A stretch of 34,621 bases of DNA from Flavobacteriaceae bacterium (GTDB lineage: Bacteria; Bacteroidota; Bacteroidia; Flavobacteriales; Flavobacteriaceae), in NCBI GenBank assembly GCA_016764435.1, contig JAESRX010000066.1:39902-74522 (forward strand), in the 5' to 3' direction. The notes beneath the pieces are model-generated. The model was not told the origin of the DNA. It searched no databases and worked only from the letters and a program-made list of their open reading frames with translations. Below are positions 25,628-33,902 of this stretch, one piece after another. The position numbers were made by a program, and so were the translations under genes. Every line of letters starts with the position of its first letter. Position 1 is the stretch's first letter.

Positions 25628-26104
25628 CTAGACCAATTCCTGGTGCTTTGTGAAATAATTCAATTGCCATTGTTGGCTGTTCCTTGCCTGTTTGTTATTG
25701 GTGATACTCCAAGGAGGATAGACTCTAAAACCTCTTTTTCCTGCTTTGTGCGTGCTTGTAATCACTCCTTTTTCTATCAATATTGATTTTGGAAACTTAA
25801 AATACCCACAGTTTTCCTGGTGTTTAGAAATGATAATTAAAGAATCAAAAGCATCAGATTCATGATAAGGCGCTGTTTGTTTTTGAGCATTTCGTTTCCA
25901 GAAAGTAACAAATTGCCCTACTTTTTTAGGGCTAGTAAAAGCCTGCCTACACCTAAATTGAATCCCTTTAATTTGAAAGTTACAGGCGTGGTATTTTTGA
26001 CTTTCTTTTTCTAGGTGAAATCCTGTTATTTCTGAAAGAGGAGTATTGGTTAATGTGGCAATTAAGTCGATAGTGCTATTTTTATAAAGAGGTGTTTTTT
26101 CCAT
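25628..26104 (-). CDS. MepB-family protein
   Basis: This 158-residue cytosolic protein has the MepB pattern: YHACNFQIKGIQFRCRQA, then KKVGQFVTFWKRN, DSLIIIS and GYFKFPKSILIEKGVI. It ends with GKRGFRVYPPWSI, a conserved Arg-Val-Tyr-Pro-Pro-Trp element. MepB was named from the staphylococcal mepRAB locus; its function is not known, and there is no MepA transporter here. A TATCTTTG promoter box on the minus strand lies 20 bp upstream of the start. It is divergent from the outer-membrane barrel gene. Confidence 0.85.
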   Translation of the reverse strand: MEKTPLYKNSTIDLIATLTNTPLSEITGFHLEKESQKYHACNFQIKGIQFRCRQAFTSPKKVGQFVTFWKRNAQKQTAPYHESDAFDSLIIISKHQENCGYFKFPKSILIEKGVITSTHKAGKRGFRVYPPWSITNNKQARNSQQWQLNYFTKHQELV

Positions 26105-26459
26105 TTGATACGCTGTTCGCAGTTCAAAGATAGGATTTTTATAGTGGGACTAAGGCATAAATAAGAGTTGTAAATAAATCATGCTGTTTTTTAGAGTTCC
26201 CTTTTTCTGTTGGGTATTCCTGTGGATGTTATAGAAATTCTCTGCGTTAGACTGTGTATTCACTCGTTGGTTTTCTTGAGCTATTCTTAATTTAACAATG
26301 AATTTCCGGTGGGTTATTTGTACGTGTTTCTGGGCTGTTTCGGGGATTAGTGATCCTTGATTGGATTTGAATCACTAATTTTAACATTTTATTAAGAACT
26401 AGGGATTTAACCTTTGTACTTTTTTGGAGTCTATAGAGGACAAACCTTTACCTAATACT
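26105..26459. promoter_or_regulatory. Divergent promoter region, MepB gene and barrel gene
   Basis: The minus strand has TATCTTTG (plus-strand 26125-26132), an exact -7 element for the MepB gene. The plus strand has TAACCTTTG (26408-26416), one base longer than consensus, about 44 bp before the ATG at 26460. Nothing else is recognised in the roughly 275 bp between these two boxes. Confidence 0.45.
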
Positions 26460-29165
26460 ATGAACTATTTATTTTCGACGGCCAAATTATTGTTTTTGAG
26501 CCTTTTTTTATTACTTTCTTCTCAACTGTTTTCCCAAAAAATCACAGGAATCGTATTAGATGAAGAGAACAAGCCTTTAGAATTTGCTTCCGTAGCATTG
26601 CTACAGACCAAGGATTCTTTATTAGTAAAATATACCTCTACAGGTCCAAAAGGAGAATACGAACTGAGTGGATTTAAACCAGGAGAATATTTGTTTCAGG
26701 TTTACTTAATGACCTTTCAAGCAGATCAACGGGTACTAAAAGTATCGAAAACACCTCAGAATATTTCGACAATCATTTTGAAACGAGAAGTAAATGCATT
26801 AGAAGAAGTAGTGATAACGGCTGTTATTCCTATAAAAATCAAACAAGATACGGTCTCTTTTAATACCAAGGCTTTTAAAATTAAGCTCGGTGATAATGTA
26901 AGTGATTTATTGAGAAAACTTCCCGGTATTGAGATAGACAAGGATGGTTCTGTAAAAGCAGAAGGTGATAATATTAAAAAGATACTGGTAGATGGCAAGG
27001 AGTTTTTTAACAACGATCCTACCATTGCGCTACAAAATCTAAACGCGGATGCGATTAAAAGTGTTGAGATTATTGACGAAGAAAGTGATGGGACTAGAAC
27101 TACTGGGATTAAGGATGGAGAAAAAGTAAAAGTGATAAACTTGGTACTGAAAGATGATAAAAAAACAGGCTATTTCGGAAAGTTAGGAGCTGGTATTGGA
27201 ACAGAAGATAGGTATAGTACCAAATTTGATATCAACCGTTTTTCTAGTAAAACGCAATTGGCACTTTTTGGGAATTTAAACAATATAAATAATTCTGGAG
27301 CCACGGTATTTACCCGTGATGGGAGCAGAAGTGCTGGCGGTGGATTTTTAACTACTGGGACGGCTGGCGCCAATTATAATTACGAATTTAAGAAGAATCA
27401 AAATTTCAATATTGATTATCATTATGGATATTCGGATAAGGAGCAAGAGACAGTATCCAATCGTACAGAGTTTAGAAATGACGATTCCTTTACTCGGAAT
27501 TCGGCAAGTGATAGTCAGAATATTTCAAAAAATCACAATGTGAATTTCAGTTTTCGTGATCGTTCTAAAAAAGGAACTTATATAGAGTTTCGTGGAGATT
27601 TTAAAAAGGACGACCGTACTTCTGATACTCGAAATAACACCGTGTTTTTTGATGATGACCAAGTAAAAGATGCGACAAGTGAAAGAACTACCTATAGTGA
27701 AGATGATAGATCTAGTGGGAAGTTAAAAGCATCTATTCAGAAAAAAATCAATGAAAAAGGGCGAAATTTTAGCGTTAAAATGGGACTTTCTTTTAAAGAT
27801 AATAAGGATGTAAATTACCAAACTTCTACAGATGCTTCTGATTTGGCTTCGCTGGGTGAAGTGGTGGAGGTTTTAGAAGTTAGTACGAGAAGAGATGCTA
27901 TTAAATCCTTAAATTATGATGCCGCTCTGAAATTTACAGAGCCTATTTTTAAAAACAACTACCTGTTTGTAGCGACTAAGTTTACTAGAAATACCAGTGA
28001 TCAGGACTTAAATCAAGAAAAAAGAAGGGATGGTCTAGTACAGGACCCGTTAATCTATGGATTGGATTACACTAAAAATAAATGGTCTAATTCCATTGGG
28101 TATCGCTACAGTAATAAAAAAGTACAGGTAACGCTAACAGGAGATTATCAGCAAAATGAACAAAAAATTGAGTTGGATCAGTTGCAAGTGGTTACTAAAA
28201 AATACACGGATATTTTACCCAAAATAACGGCGAATTACGAATTTAAAAAAGGGAAGAAATTAAGGCTTCGTTATACTAAATCTGTAAGCCTTCCAAGTGT
28301 GAATCAATTATCACCTGTGATTAATGATTTTAATCCGCGCTTTATTAGAACAGGGAACAGCGCTTTAACAGCGCAGGATGTGGATAATTATTCCGTGATG
28401 TTTTACAATCATAATTATGCGTCGGCCAATAGTTTATTCTCGATGATCACCTATAGAAAAACTGACAATGCTATTATTACCAGTAAAGTGACAGATGCGG
28501 ATTATGTAAAACATGTTACTTATATGAATTATGGCGATAAAACGAGCCTGAGTGGTCGCTTGTATTTACGTAGGAAATTTAAAGGAATTCCGGTTAGGTA
28601 TACGGCTAAATTAGTAGGAAGTGTGAATGACTTCACCACCGTTTTGGAAGGTGATTATAGTAAAACGACAAGTAAAACTACGGAGGTTGGATTCACTTTT
28701 AGCAACGATTCTAAAAATAATTACGATGTGTTAATTGGAGCGGATTTAGCCATTAACAATACTCATTATTCTTTGAAAAATTATGATCGTAGGTACATAA
28801 AACAAAATTATTTCACCAAAGTAGACGTGGATATTACTGAAAAACTAACGGTAAATTCTCAGTTCAGTTACACCTTATATTCCGATGATGATTTTATTTC
28901 ACAAACGGCGCCTATTTGGAATATGGCAGTGGAATACGCATTCTTAAAAGGGCAAAGAGGTCTTTTGAAATTTCAAGTTTTTGATATTTTAGATAAGGAT
29001 TTAGGAATTAGCCGTACGAGTTCAGACACTTATATTGAAGAGAGTTTTAGTACTAATTTAGGAACTTATGCAATGTTGAGTTTTACCTATAGCTTAAAAT
29101 CTTACAAAGGAAAAAAGAGTAAACGAGACAGTGGTAGACGTCGTCATTACAGACGCGCTCACTAA
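26460..29165 (+). CDS. Outer-membrane beta-barrel protein with carboxypeptidase-regulatory-like domain and plug
   Basis: This 901-residue protein starts with a signal peptide (MNYLFSTAKLLFLSLFLLLS to SQLFSQ). A carboxypeptidase-regulatory-like beta domain follows (about 27-115, KITGIVLDEENKPLEFASV). Next is a TonB-receptor-like plug with DNVSDLLRKLPGIEIDKDG and DGKEFFNNDP, then a large barrel of alternating beta strands to about residue 875. This is the outer membrane beta-barrel family of Bacteroidota, related to TonB-dependent receptors; the cargo is unknown and no SusD partner is adjacent. The C-terminus is a basic tail (GKKSKRDSGRRRHYRRAH) beyond the last strand. An earlier TTG at 26424 is disfavoured because it puts 12 polar residues before the signal peptide. 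A strong terminator follows. Confidence 0.85.
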   Translation: MNYLFSTAKLLFLSLFLLLSSQLFSQKITGIVLDEENKPLEFASVALLQTKDSLLVKYTSTGPKGEYELSGFKPGEYLFQVYLMTFQADQRVLKVSKTPQNISTIILKREVNALEEVVITAVIPIKIKQDTVSFNTKAFKIKLGDNVSDLLRKLPGIEIDKDGSVKAEGDNIKKILVDGKEFFNNDPTIALQNLNADAIKSVEIIDEESDGTRTTGIKDGEKVKVINLVLKDDKKTGYFGKLGAGIGTEDRYSTKFDINRFSSKTQLALFGNLNNINNSGATVFTRDGSRSAGGGFLTTGTAGANYNYEFKKNQNFNIDYHYGYSDKEQETVSNRTEFRNDDSFTRNSASDSQNISKNHNVNFSFRDRSKKGTYIEFRGDFKKDDRTSDTRNNTVFFDDDQVKDATSERTTYSEDDRSSGKLKASIQKKINEKGRNFSVKMGLSFKDNKDVNYQTSTDASDLASLGEVVEVLEVSTRRDAIKSLNYDAALKFTEPIFKNNYLFVATKFTRNTSDQDLNQEKRRDGLVQDPLIYGLDYTKNKWSNSIGYRYSNKKVQVTLTGDYQQNEQKIELDQLQVVTKKYTDILPKITANYEFKKGKKLRLRYTKSVSLPSVNQLSPVINDFNPRFIRTGNSALTAQDVDNYSVMFYNHNYASANSLFSMITYRKTDNAIITSKVTDADYVKHVTYMNYGDKTSLSGRLYLRRKFKGIPVRYTAKLVGSVNDFTTVLEGDYSKTTSKTTEVGFTFSNDSKNNYDVLIGADLAINNTHYSLKNYDRRYIKQNYFTKVDVDITEKLTVNSQFSYTLYSDDDFISQTAPIWNMAVEYAFLKGQRGLLKFQVFDILDKDLGISRTSSDTYIEESFSTNLGTYAMLSFTYSLKSYKGKKSKRDSGRRRHYRRAH

Positions 29166-29189
29166 AATAAAACAGAAATACTGTTTGAA

Positions 29190-29228
29190 AAGGAAGTAGT
29201 TGTATGTGTACAACTACTTCCTTTTTTT
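29190..29228 (+). terminator. Terminator after the barrel gene
   Basis: AAGGAAGTAGTTGTA (29190-29204) pairs perfectly with 29209-29223 around a TGTG loop, followed by a T-tract. The 240 bp from here to the next terminator contain nothing that I can support. Confidence 0.93.
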
Positions 29229-29472
29229 AGTTACAGTGTGGTTCCATTGAGGGGCTTGGAGATGGAATTGTTCTCGGGACTTAGCTGTCCTTTTCTTTTT
29301 ATTTAAAAGCAATGCTGTGTTTTATGCCTGCGGGGTTTCTAGGTGTGGTTGTTTCTTTGGTCTTACGATCGTTTAGACGTGTAGGAGCGGTGATTTTATA
29401 GCAGGATGATAAAAGAGGATGCATGGCGCTTTGAGGATGGTGGTTGCTGTCCTTTTACTCGGAAATAGGCAT

Positions 29473-29505
29473 AAAAAAAAGCCGTACAAAAAATGTACGA
29501 CTTTT
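29473..29505 (-). terminator. Terminator of the J-domain/KTSC gene
   Basis: On the minus strand a 12-bp stem with one mismatch (plus-strand 29477-29488 and 29494-29505) is followed by a T-run (the eight A at 29473-29480). It lies about 20 bp after the stop. Confidence 0.85.
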
Positions 29506-29524
29506 ATAATATTATAGTAAAAGC

Positions 29525-29971
29525 TTAAGCGATAGCCGTTGCTTTTTTAGATTTTCTGTATAAGAAAGAATTGAATAATTTTCTTTTTCCAAAGTTAGGT
29601 CTGCTTTTAGCATTTACAAACTTTTGAAATAATTTTTGGTTTACACCAAAGTACTCATAGGTGTTTCCGTCTGTAAAAGTAACTTCCATCATCATACTTT
29701 TGTGGTGGAAATCATCAATGTGAGATTCAGAAATAGTTTTAGCGTAGGCTTCTAAATTAGCTTCTTTCGTCGCTGGAGCAATACTTACCAAGAAATGATA
29801 TGCATCAATGATCTTTAAACTTACTTTACCCGCTTCTTCTATCTTAGCTTCGTCTGTAAATTTATCTGGATGCCATTCTTTAATTAAGTTTCTGTAAGTT
29901 TTTTTCAACTCTCTTAATTCGATAACTCCTTCTACCTTAAATAATTTCTTGTATTCGTTGATACGCTTCAT
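29525..29971 (-). CDS. J-domain and KTSC-domain protein
   Basis: This is a 148-residue cytosolic protein of two parts. Residues 1-65 form a DnaJ-like J domain: YKKLFKVEGV, then LKKTYRNLIKEWHPDKFTDE with the HPD triad at 34-36, which would stimulate an Hsp70 ATPase. Residues about 88-140 form a KTSC domain (MMMEVTFTDGNTYEYFGVNQ and a C-terminal GKRKLFNSFLYRK). KTSC domains have been linked to RNA binding or aminoacyl-tRNA-synthetase relatives, but no role is proven. The classic J-protein Gly/Phe and zinc-finger regions are absent, so it is a specialised co-chaperone. A TAnnTTTG promoter box lies 22 bp upstream. Confidence 0.85.
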   Translation of the reverse strand: MKRINEYKKLFKVEGVIELRELKKTYRNLIKEWHPDKFTDEAKIEEAGKVSLKIIDAYHFLVSIAPATKEANLEAYAKTISESHIDDFHHKSMMMEVTFTDGNTYEYFGVNQKLFQKFVNAKSRPNFGKRKLFNSFLYRKSKKATAIA

Positions 29972-29993
29972 GTGTAATAATTCAAATTGCGTG

Positions 29994-30001
29994 CAAAAAT
30001 A
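29994..30001 (-). promoter_or_regulatory. Promoter -7 element of the J-domain/KTSC gene
   Basis: The minus strand reads TATTTTTG, an exact TAnnTTTG match, 22 bp before the ATG at 29971. The remaining 290 bp up to the hydrolase gene show no recognisable feature. Confidence 0.55.
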
Positions 30002-30292
30002 GATAAAATAGTTGAGTTGAGCTTATTAAAAATCATTTATGTTTGTTTAATAGGGTGCTCCCTTGGAAGCCGATAAGCATTGTGTGTGATAAAGAGTTGT
30101 TTGTTGCTTTTTGAATGCGAATTCTGTCTTGTTTTTTAGGGTTTCACTGTCATATATTGATTTTTGAGCGTAGGGCTTGTTTTGATTTCTTCCGATGGTG
30201 ACAGAGGCTTTCAGTCCTCTTTTTTGTACTATTGCATAGCGCTACATCGTTATAAAACGTAAGCCGGTAAATTCATTAAACAAATCTCTCTT

Positions 30293-30931
30293 ATGGATGT
30301 CACAGAAAAAGAAATAGATTACAGCATTAGAAAACCGTATTCTACGCTAAATAAACGAACTGAAAAGACGAAAAACGTGTGGTTTGTCTGTCATGGTATG
30401 GGACATCTAAGTCGGTATTTTTTACGTTATTTTAAAGACTTAAATCCGGAAGAAAACTATATAGTTGCGGCCCAAGCGCCTAGTTTGTATTACTTAGGGG
30501 AAAACTTTAAGCATGTAGGAGCGACTTGGCTGACAAAAGAAAACACCTGTAAAGAGACAGAAAACGTGATGCGTTACTTTGATGCTATTTTTGAGATGGA
30601 AAACTTGGACTGTGACTTGAATTTAATCGTCTTAGGCTTCTCTCAAGGCGTGAGTGTTGCGACGCGATATGTGGCGAAACGACAATTGAATTGTGAGCAG
30701 TTAATTTTACATTCTGGAGGGATTCCTAAAGAATTAATTTCCGAAGATTTTGCCTTTTCTGATGCAAAGGTGTCATTGATTTACGGAACAAAGGATTCTT
30801 ATTTGAATGCGGAACGCATTGCGGAAGAAACCAAGAAAGCGAAGCACTTGTTTTTGAATGTGACTATTGTTCCCTTTGATGGAGGGCATGAAGTGAATGC
30901 CGAAATTATAAAAAGTATGGGGTCAATATAG
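30293..30931 (+). CDS. Alpha/beta hydrolase (carboxylesterase/phospholipase-like)
   Basis: This is a 212-residue cytosolic serine hydrolase of the esterase D/phospholipase-carboxylesterase type. The oxyanion segment is FVCHGMGHLSRYF (about 31-43). The nucleophile elbow is GFSQG with Ser117. The acid is Asp168 in LIYGTKDSY and the base His199 in DGGHEVN. All three catalytic residues are present and the length is typical. The substrate is unknown. The gene is convergent with the methyltransferase gene and shares a terminator hairpin with it. Upstream sequence shows no clear promoter match. Confidence 0.88.
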   Translation: MDVTEKEIDYSIRKPYSTLNKRTEKTKNVWFVCHGMGHLSRYFLRYFKDLNPEENYIVAAQAPSLYYLGENFKHVGATWLTKENTCKETENVMRYFDAIFEMENLDCDLNLIVLGFSQGVSVATRYVAKRQLNCEQLILHSGGIPKELISEDFAFSDAKVSLIYGTKDSYLNAERIAEETKKAKHLFLNVTIVPFDGGHEVNAEIIKSMGSI

Positions 30932-30949
30932 TAGGTGTCTTACCGAACG

Positions 30950-30975
30950 GCCTCGCTTAATATAATGAGCGAGGC
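30950..30975. terminator. Shared terminator hairpin between convergent genes
   Basis: GCCTCGCT (30950-30957) pairs with AGCGAGGC (30968-30975). There is little T-tract on the plus strand. On the minus strand the flank is also poor, so efficiency is uncertain, but the position between two convergent stops supports the role. Confidence 0.6.
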
Positions 30976-30995
30976 TGTTGGTTGGTATAAGATGC

Positions 30996-32060
30996 TTATT
31001 TTTTTACAAGTACCCATAATTCTACTTCTTCAGAACCACGCCAGTTTTGATCGCGTGTTGTTTTGTCCGAAGCAACTTTTACGGATTTTTTAAAGCATTT
31101 TTCTAGTTTAAATCTGCCTCCTTTAGATATTTCTCTGGCAATTGGATGCTTTTTAGTCACATTGGTGATTTGTGCTAAATTTGAAAATATAAGCACCAAT
31201 TTACCGTCAGGTAACAATAGGTCTACTGCTTTTTCGAAAAATGCAGGGAAGAGTTCTTCATCGTAATAAATAGCTTCGTCTACACTTTCTATATCATTTA
31301 ATTTAGGAATCCATGGTGGGTTAAAAATGATAAGTTCGGTTTGTTTTGTCCACTTTCCAAAAAGAGATCCATGGTCTAATTCTATCTTTCTAGACAGTTT
31401 GGTAGATCCCATAAAATCTTTGATTCCAAGGATGCTATTAGGATTACTGTCTGTTCCAAAAACTTTTTGGAAACCGTGCTTTACTAATTGAAAAGCGAGT
31501 ACTCCACTTCCAATTCCTACATCAATGGCTGATTTTTTAGGGCCTTCGTAACGTTTTAACCAATTGTCAAAAAGGATCAAGTGATCGAATCGAGTCGGGA
31601 AGTAGGTTCCGTAATAAGGGTGTAATTTATTTCTTAGTACCGGAACTGTGATTCCGTTAGTGTACCATTGCCAAGAACTGTTTAGTCCTTGTACTTGTGG
31701 AAATGTTAAGAAGAAATTAGGGGTTTCTGGATATAATTTTTCCAACCAACCAATAGTAGGTTCTTTTTTTACCGCTAATTTATGTGCTTTAATTTCTATG
31801 AATACCAAACTAGAGAGTCTGTGATAGGCTTCTCTGTATTTACGTTGTTCTAAAAATGTTTTCTTTGGGAATTTACGTGTTAGATGCTTCTTTAACTCTA
31901 GCATTAGATCCAAGCCGTTTCCGTAAAATGCGGTGATTAAAACGGCGTTTCCTGCTTCTAATTCTTGTATGGCAGCCCTACTGTCCGATCCGCGTTTAAA
32001 TGGGATTGTTTTTGGTGTAGAAAGAATTGGCGTTGGTTTATTTAGTGTTAGTTCCGACAT
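30996..32060 (-). CDS. Class I SAM-dependent methyltransferase (NPPW type)
   Basis: From the ATG at 32060 (MSELTLNKPT) the protein has 354 residues. The N-terminal half is helical and has no recognised domain. The C-terminal half is a Rossmann methyltransferase: AIDVGIGSGVLAFQLVKHG at about 179-197 binds S-adenosylmethionine, FGTDSNPNS is the acidic loop, and NPPW (247-250) is the catalytic motif of enzymes that methylate an amino or amide nitrogen, such as HemK/PrmC and RsmC-type enzymes. The real substrate (rRNA base, protein Gln or a small molecule) is undetermined. A start 41 codons upstream is disfavoured because a TACCTTTG promoter box (32084-32091, minus) lies inside it. Confidence 0.85.
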   Translation of the reverse strand: MSELTLNKPTPILSTPKTIPFKRGSDSRAAIQELEAGNAVLITAFYGNGLDLMLELKKHLTRKFPKKTFLEQRKYREAYHRLSSLVFIEIKAHKLAVKKEPTIGWLEKLYPETPNFFLTFPQVQGLNSSWQWYTNGITVPVLRNKLHPYYGTYFPTRFDHLILFDNWLKRYEGPKKSAIDVGIGSGVLAFQLVKHGFQKVFGTDSNPNSILGIKDFMGSTKLSRKIELDHGSLFGKWTKQTELIIFNPPWIPKLNDIESVDEAIYYDEELFPAFFEKAVDLLLPDGKLVLIFSNLAQITNVTKKHPIAREISKGGRFKLEKCFKKSVKVASDKTTRDQNWRGSEEVELWVLVKK

Positions 32061-32083
32061 TATTTTTTTATTTGCTTTGGGGG

Positions 32084-32091
32084 CAAAGGTA
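32084..32091 (-). promoter_or_regulatory. Promoter -7 element of the methyltransferase
   Basis: The minus strand reads TACCTTTG, an exact TAnnTTTG match, 23 bp upstream of the ATG at 32060. Confidence 0.6.
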
Positions 32092-32390
32092 GGGAATCCT
32101 TGTTGATATGTTGATATGAGTAGTGACGCAATGCATTGCGTGGCTACACATCCTCCTAACCACGCTAACATCACCCAAAACAAAAAAACAACAGGTTAAG
32201 AGATCCTATCTGCACTAGCAAATACATTTCCAAGAGTCGGTTTAGAAATGGATTTTATTTTCTTGCAGTGAAACTGTTTTCTTTAGGGGGGTGAATAGGA
32301 TTCTTTTTCTTTTTAATATGGGGGTGTTTTATATAGGGATAAGAGATGGCACGCAATTATAAATACCTATCGGTTTGAGCAAAAAGATTT

Positions 32391-32519
32391 AAAGTGTTTT
32401 ACGCGGCATTGTCTAGTGGTTATGGATCAACAGAAGGAGATACTAATTATAGTTACGACATCAAAATAACTGGAGGAATCCGTACGGAGCTAGTTCTTTT
32501 CCCTAATAGGTGTTTTTAG
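32391..32519 (+). pseudogene. Possible relic of a secreted or barrel protein
   Basis: An open stretch without a start codon reads FYAALSSGYGSTEGDTNYSY then DIKITGGIRTELVLF and stops at TAG 32517-32519; an in-frame TGA lies at 32376-32378. The Gly/Ser/Tyr-rich pattern looks like part of an outer-membrane beta structure, but it is only 42 codons and no family is recognised. The rest of 32184-32558 shows no gene. Confidence 0.2.
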
Positions 32520-32558
32520 TAGAACGAAATACACGGAATACTCTTTTACTGTGCTTTC

Positions 32559-32643
32559 GCGTTAGGGATAGGAGTGGCATCCTTTTTTTTCTTTTAAAAA
32601 AAAGATATAGCGGATAGCCCGACCCTTGGGGAACGCCCAAAAT
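32559..32643 (-). repeat. Foldback interspersed repeat, copy B (inverted)
   Basis: This is the reverse-oriented partner of 7871-7954: the two match over the full length, apart from two substitutions and homopolymer changes in the central AT block. It lies in a gene-poor stretch between the methyltransferase and the SHOCT-like secreted protein. Its termini again carry GCGTT and AACGC. Confidence 0.8.
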
Positions 32644-32763
32644 AAGAGATAGATGTGAGAGATGAGGTATTAGATGTGAGTGGGTATAATTGTGATGAAG
32701 GAGGGTTTTACAATTAAAAAATTAGCAGTCTTCAAGAATACTCCTTGAAGCACACAGGCACCT

Positions 32764-32827
32764 ACGCCAACATCACCTCAAAAAAAAATCCCCAAACCAA
32801 TGGTCTGGGGATTCTATATATAAAATA
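32764..32827 (-). terminator. Terminator of the secreted protein gene, direct repeat 1
   Basis: In the minus-strand transcript CCCCAGACC pairs with GGTTTGGGG through one G:U pair, followed by a T-run (the A-run at 32780-32788). The hairpin and its flanks, from ACGCCAACA to TATATAAAATA, recur at 33903-33962 (offset 1139 bp). Confidence 0.85.
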
Positions 32828-32844
32828 GAATCTCCAGGTAGTTG

Positions 32845-33348
32845 TTACCCTTTTTTTATAATAATTATTAATTTCTTTTTTAGGTTATCATATTCTTCTA
32901 AGCTAATTACATCGAGCTCAAGAAGTTTTTTGTGTTCAGATAGTTTTTCGATGGCTTCCTTTCTAGTTAGTTTCGCTGTTGGGTTTTTTATTTCACCTGT
33001 AGATAGAGCAATTTCGTAATCTATCAAAACAGGGAGTAATCCATAACCTTTAAATTGAGGGTACATCTTAAAACCATTTTGGGGCTCTCCATACGTTTTC
33101 ATTTTATGGATAATTATTTTTTTACCAGCCAGTCTATTTGCAACACTTTGTCCTCCTTGTGATATAAATTTAAATCCTAATTCAGATGTCGGAATCCCAA
33201 TGATCAAGGTGTCGCCAATTTTTAACGTGTTTCCTGCTTTAGTTATGTAAGATTTAAAGCTAGATTTTTTTAACAAATGGCCATATTTGGAAGTTTGGGA
33301 AAACCCGAAAGAAACGGTCAATAATATGAGTATTTGGATGAATTTCAT
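32845..33348 (-). CDS. Secreted protein with SHOCT-like C-terminus, function unknown
   Basis: This 167-residue protein has a cleavable signal peptide (MKFIQILILLTVSFGFS, cut near SQT), so it is predicted to be periplasmic or exported. The middle (about 35-75) has short beta strands (GNTLKIGDTLIIGIPTSELG) like a small barrel. The C-terminal 35 residues (EAIEKLSEHKKLLELDVISL then EEYDNLKKKL) match the SHOCT pattern, a short helical pair often at the end of bacterial proteins. No function is known. The start lies 8 bp after the end of the decayed GIY-YIG-like gene, which suggests they once shared a transcript. Both sit between two repeat-copy terminators. Confidence 0.7.
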   Translation of the reverse strand: MKFIQILILLTVSFGFSQTSKYGHLLKKSSFKSYITKAGNTLKIGDTLIIGIPTSELGFKFISQGGQSVANRLAGKKIIIHKMKTYGEPQNGFKMYPQFKGYGLLPVLIDYEIALSTGEIKNPTAKLTRKEAIEKLSEHKKLLELDVISLEEYDNLKKKLIIIIKKG

Positions 33349-33355
33349 TTGTAAA

Positions 33356-33783
33356 TTATATATTTATTTTATTATCAACTGGCTGTGATTTCTATATAAG
33401 ATATTCTTCTAGAGATAACCGTCGAAACCATGTTTTGCTATCTACTGCGATGGTACATACATATTTTGGAATAGAACTCCAGTCATGGGTTATTTTACAG
33501 GACTTATCATTCCCATACTGAAAATAATCACTTAATCTTTTTCCTGTGTTTTAGATTCTCTTATGTAAATTACATTCATCCTTATCAATGATTAAATAAA
33601 CGCCATAACGTCCATTGTTTGGCCATGTACTGGGCCAATGAAAATCATTTTTAGAAGTTGATGAAGGAAATAAATCAGATTTCTCTGTTATTTCAAATTC
33701 ACTAAGACTTGGGTTTCTGTATTTAGCAGGAAATGTTTTACTGCATTTAGTACTGCATTTAGTACTTCATGGAGGGTTTTCAT
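33356..33783 (-). pseudogene. Decayed GIY-YIG-like gene
   Basis: Read on the minus strand, MKTLHEVLNAVLNAV opens at 33783. The frame is lost at an A-run (plus strand about 33736-33739, apparent one-base deletion), and a long second frame follows: FPAKYRNPSLSEFEITEKSD, NGRYGVYLIIDKDE, then TAA at 33551-33553. It continues in frame with TGKRLSDYFQYGNDKSCK, WSSIPKYVCTIAVDS and SLEEYLI, a TAG at 33392-33394, then KSQPVDNKINI and the terminal TAA at 33356-33358. The GVYLI, GKRLSDYF and EEYLIxxxQPVDN elements in this order resemble GIY-YIG-fold nuclease-like proteins, though the YIG segment is lost. A 12-bp tandem duplication (33740-33763) lies near the start. Confidence 0.6.
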
Positions 33784-33902
33784 AATGTTATATTTTAGTG
33801 ATGTGAAGGTACTGAAATATAAGGTTACTTATGTGTTGATTTTCTGATGATTGTTCTAGTGTGAAAAAGAGTAAAAAATGATATTTGTGAAAGAGAATAG
33901 AC

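Noticed and set aside
32061-32183. Upstream extension of the methyltransferase by 41 codons
   Set aside because: It would contain the exact -7 promoter box and a hydrophobic Cys-rich stretch unlike the rest of the protein.
32403-32430. Sequence like a tRNA D-arm (GTCTAGTGGTTATGG)
   Set aside because: No acceptor, anticodon or T-arm can be paired around it.
33740-33763. Two 12-bp tandem units considered as a CRISPR or VNTR
   Set aside because: Only two units, no spacers; it is an in-frame duplication inside the GIY-YIG-like pseudogene.
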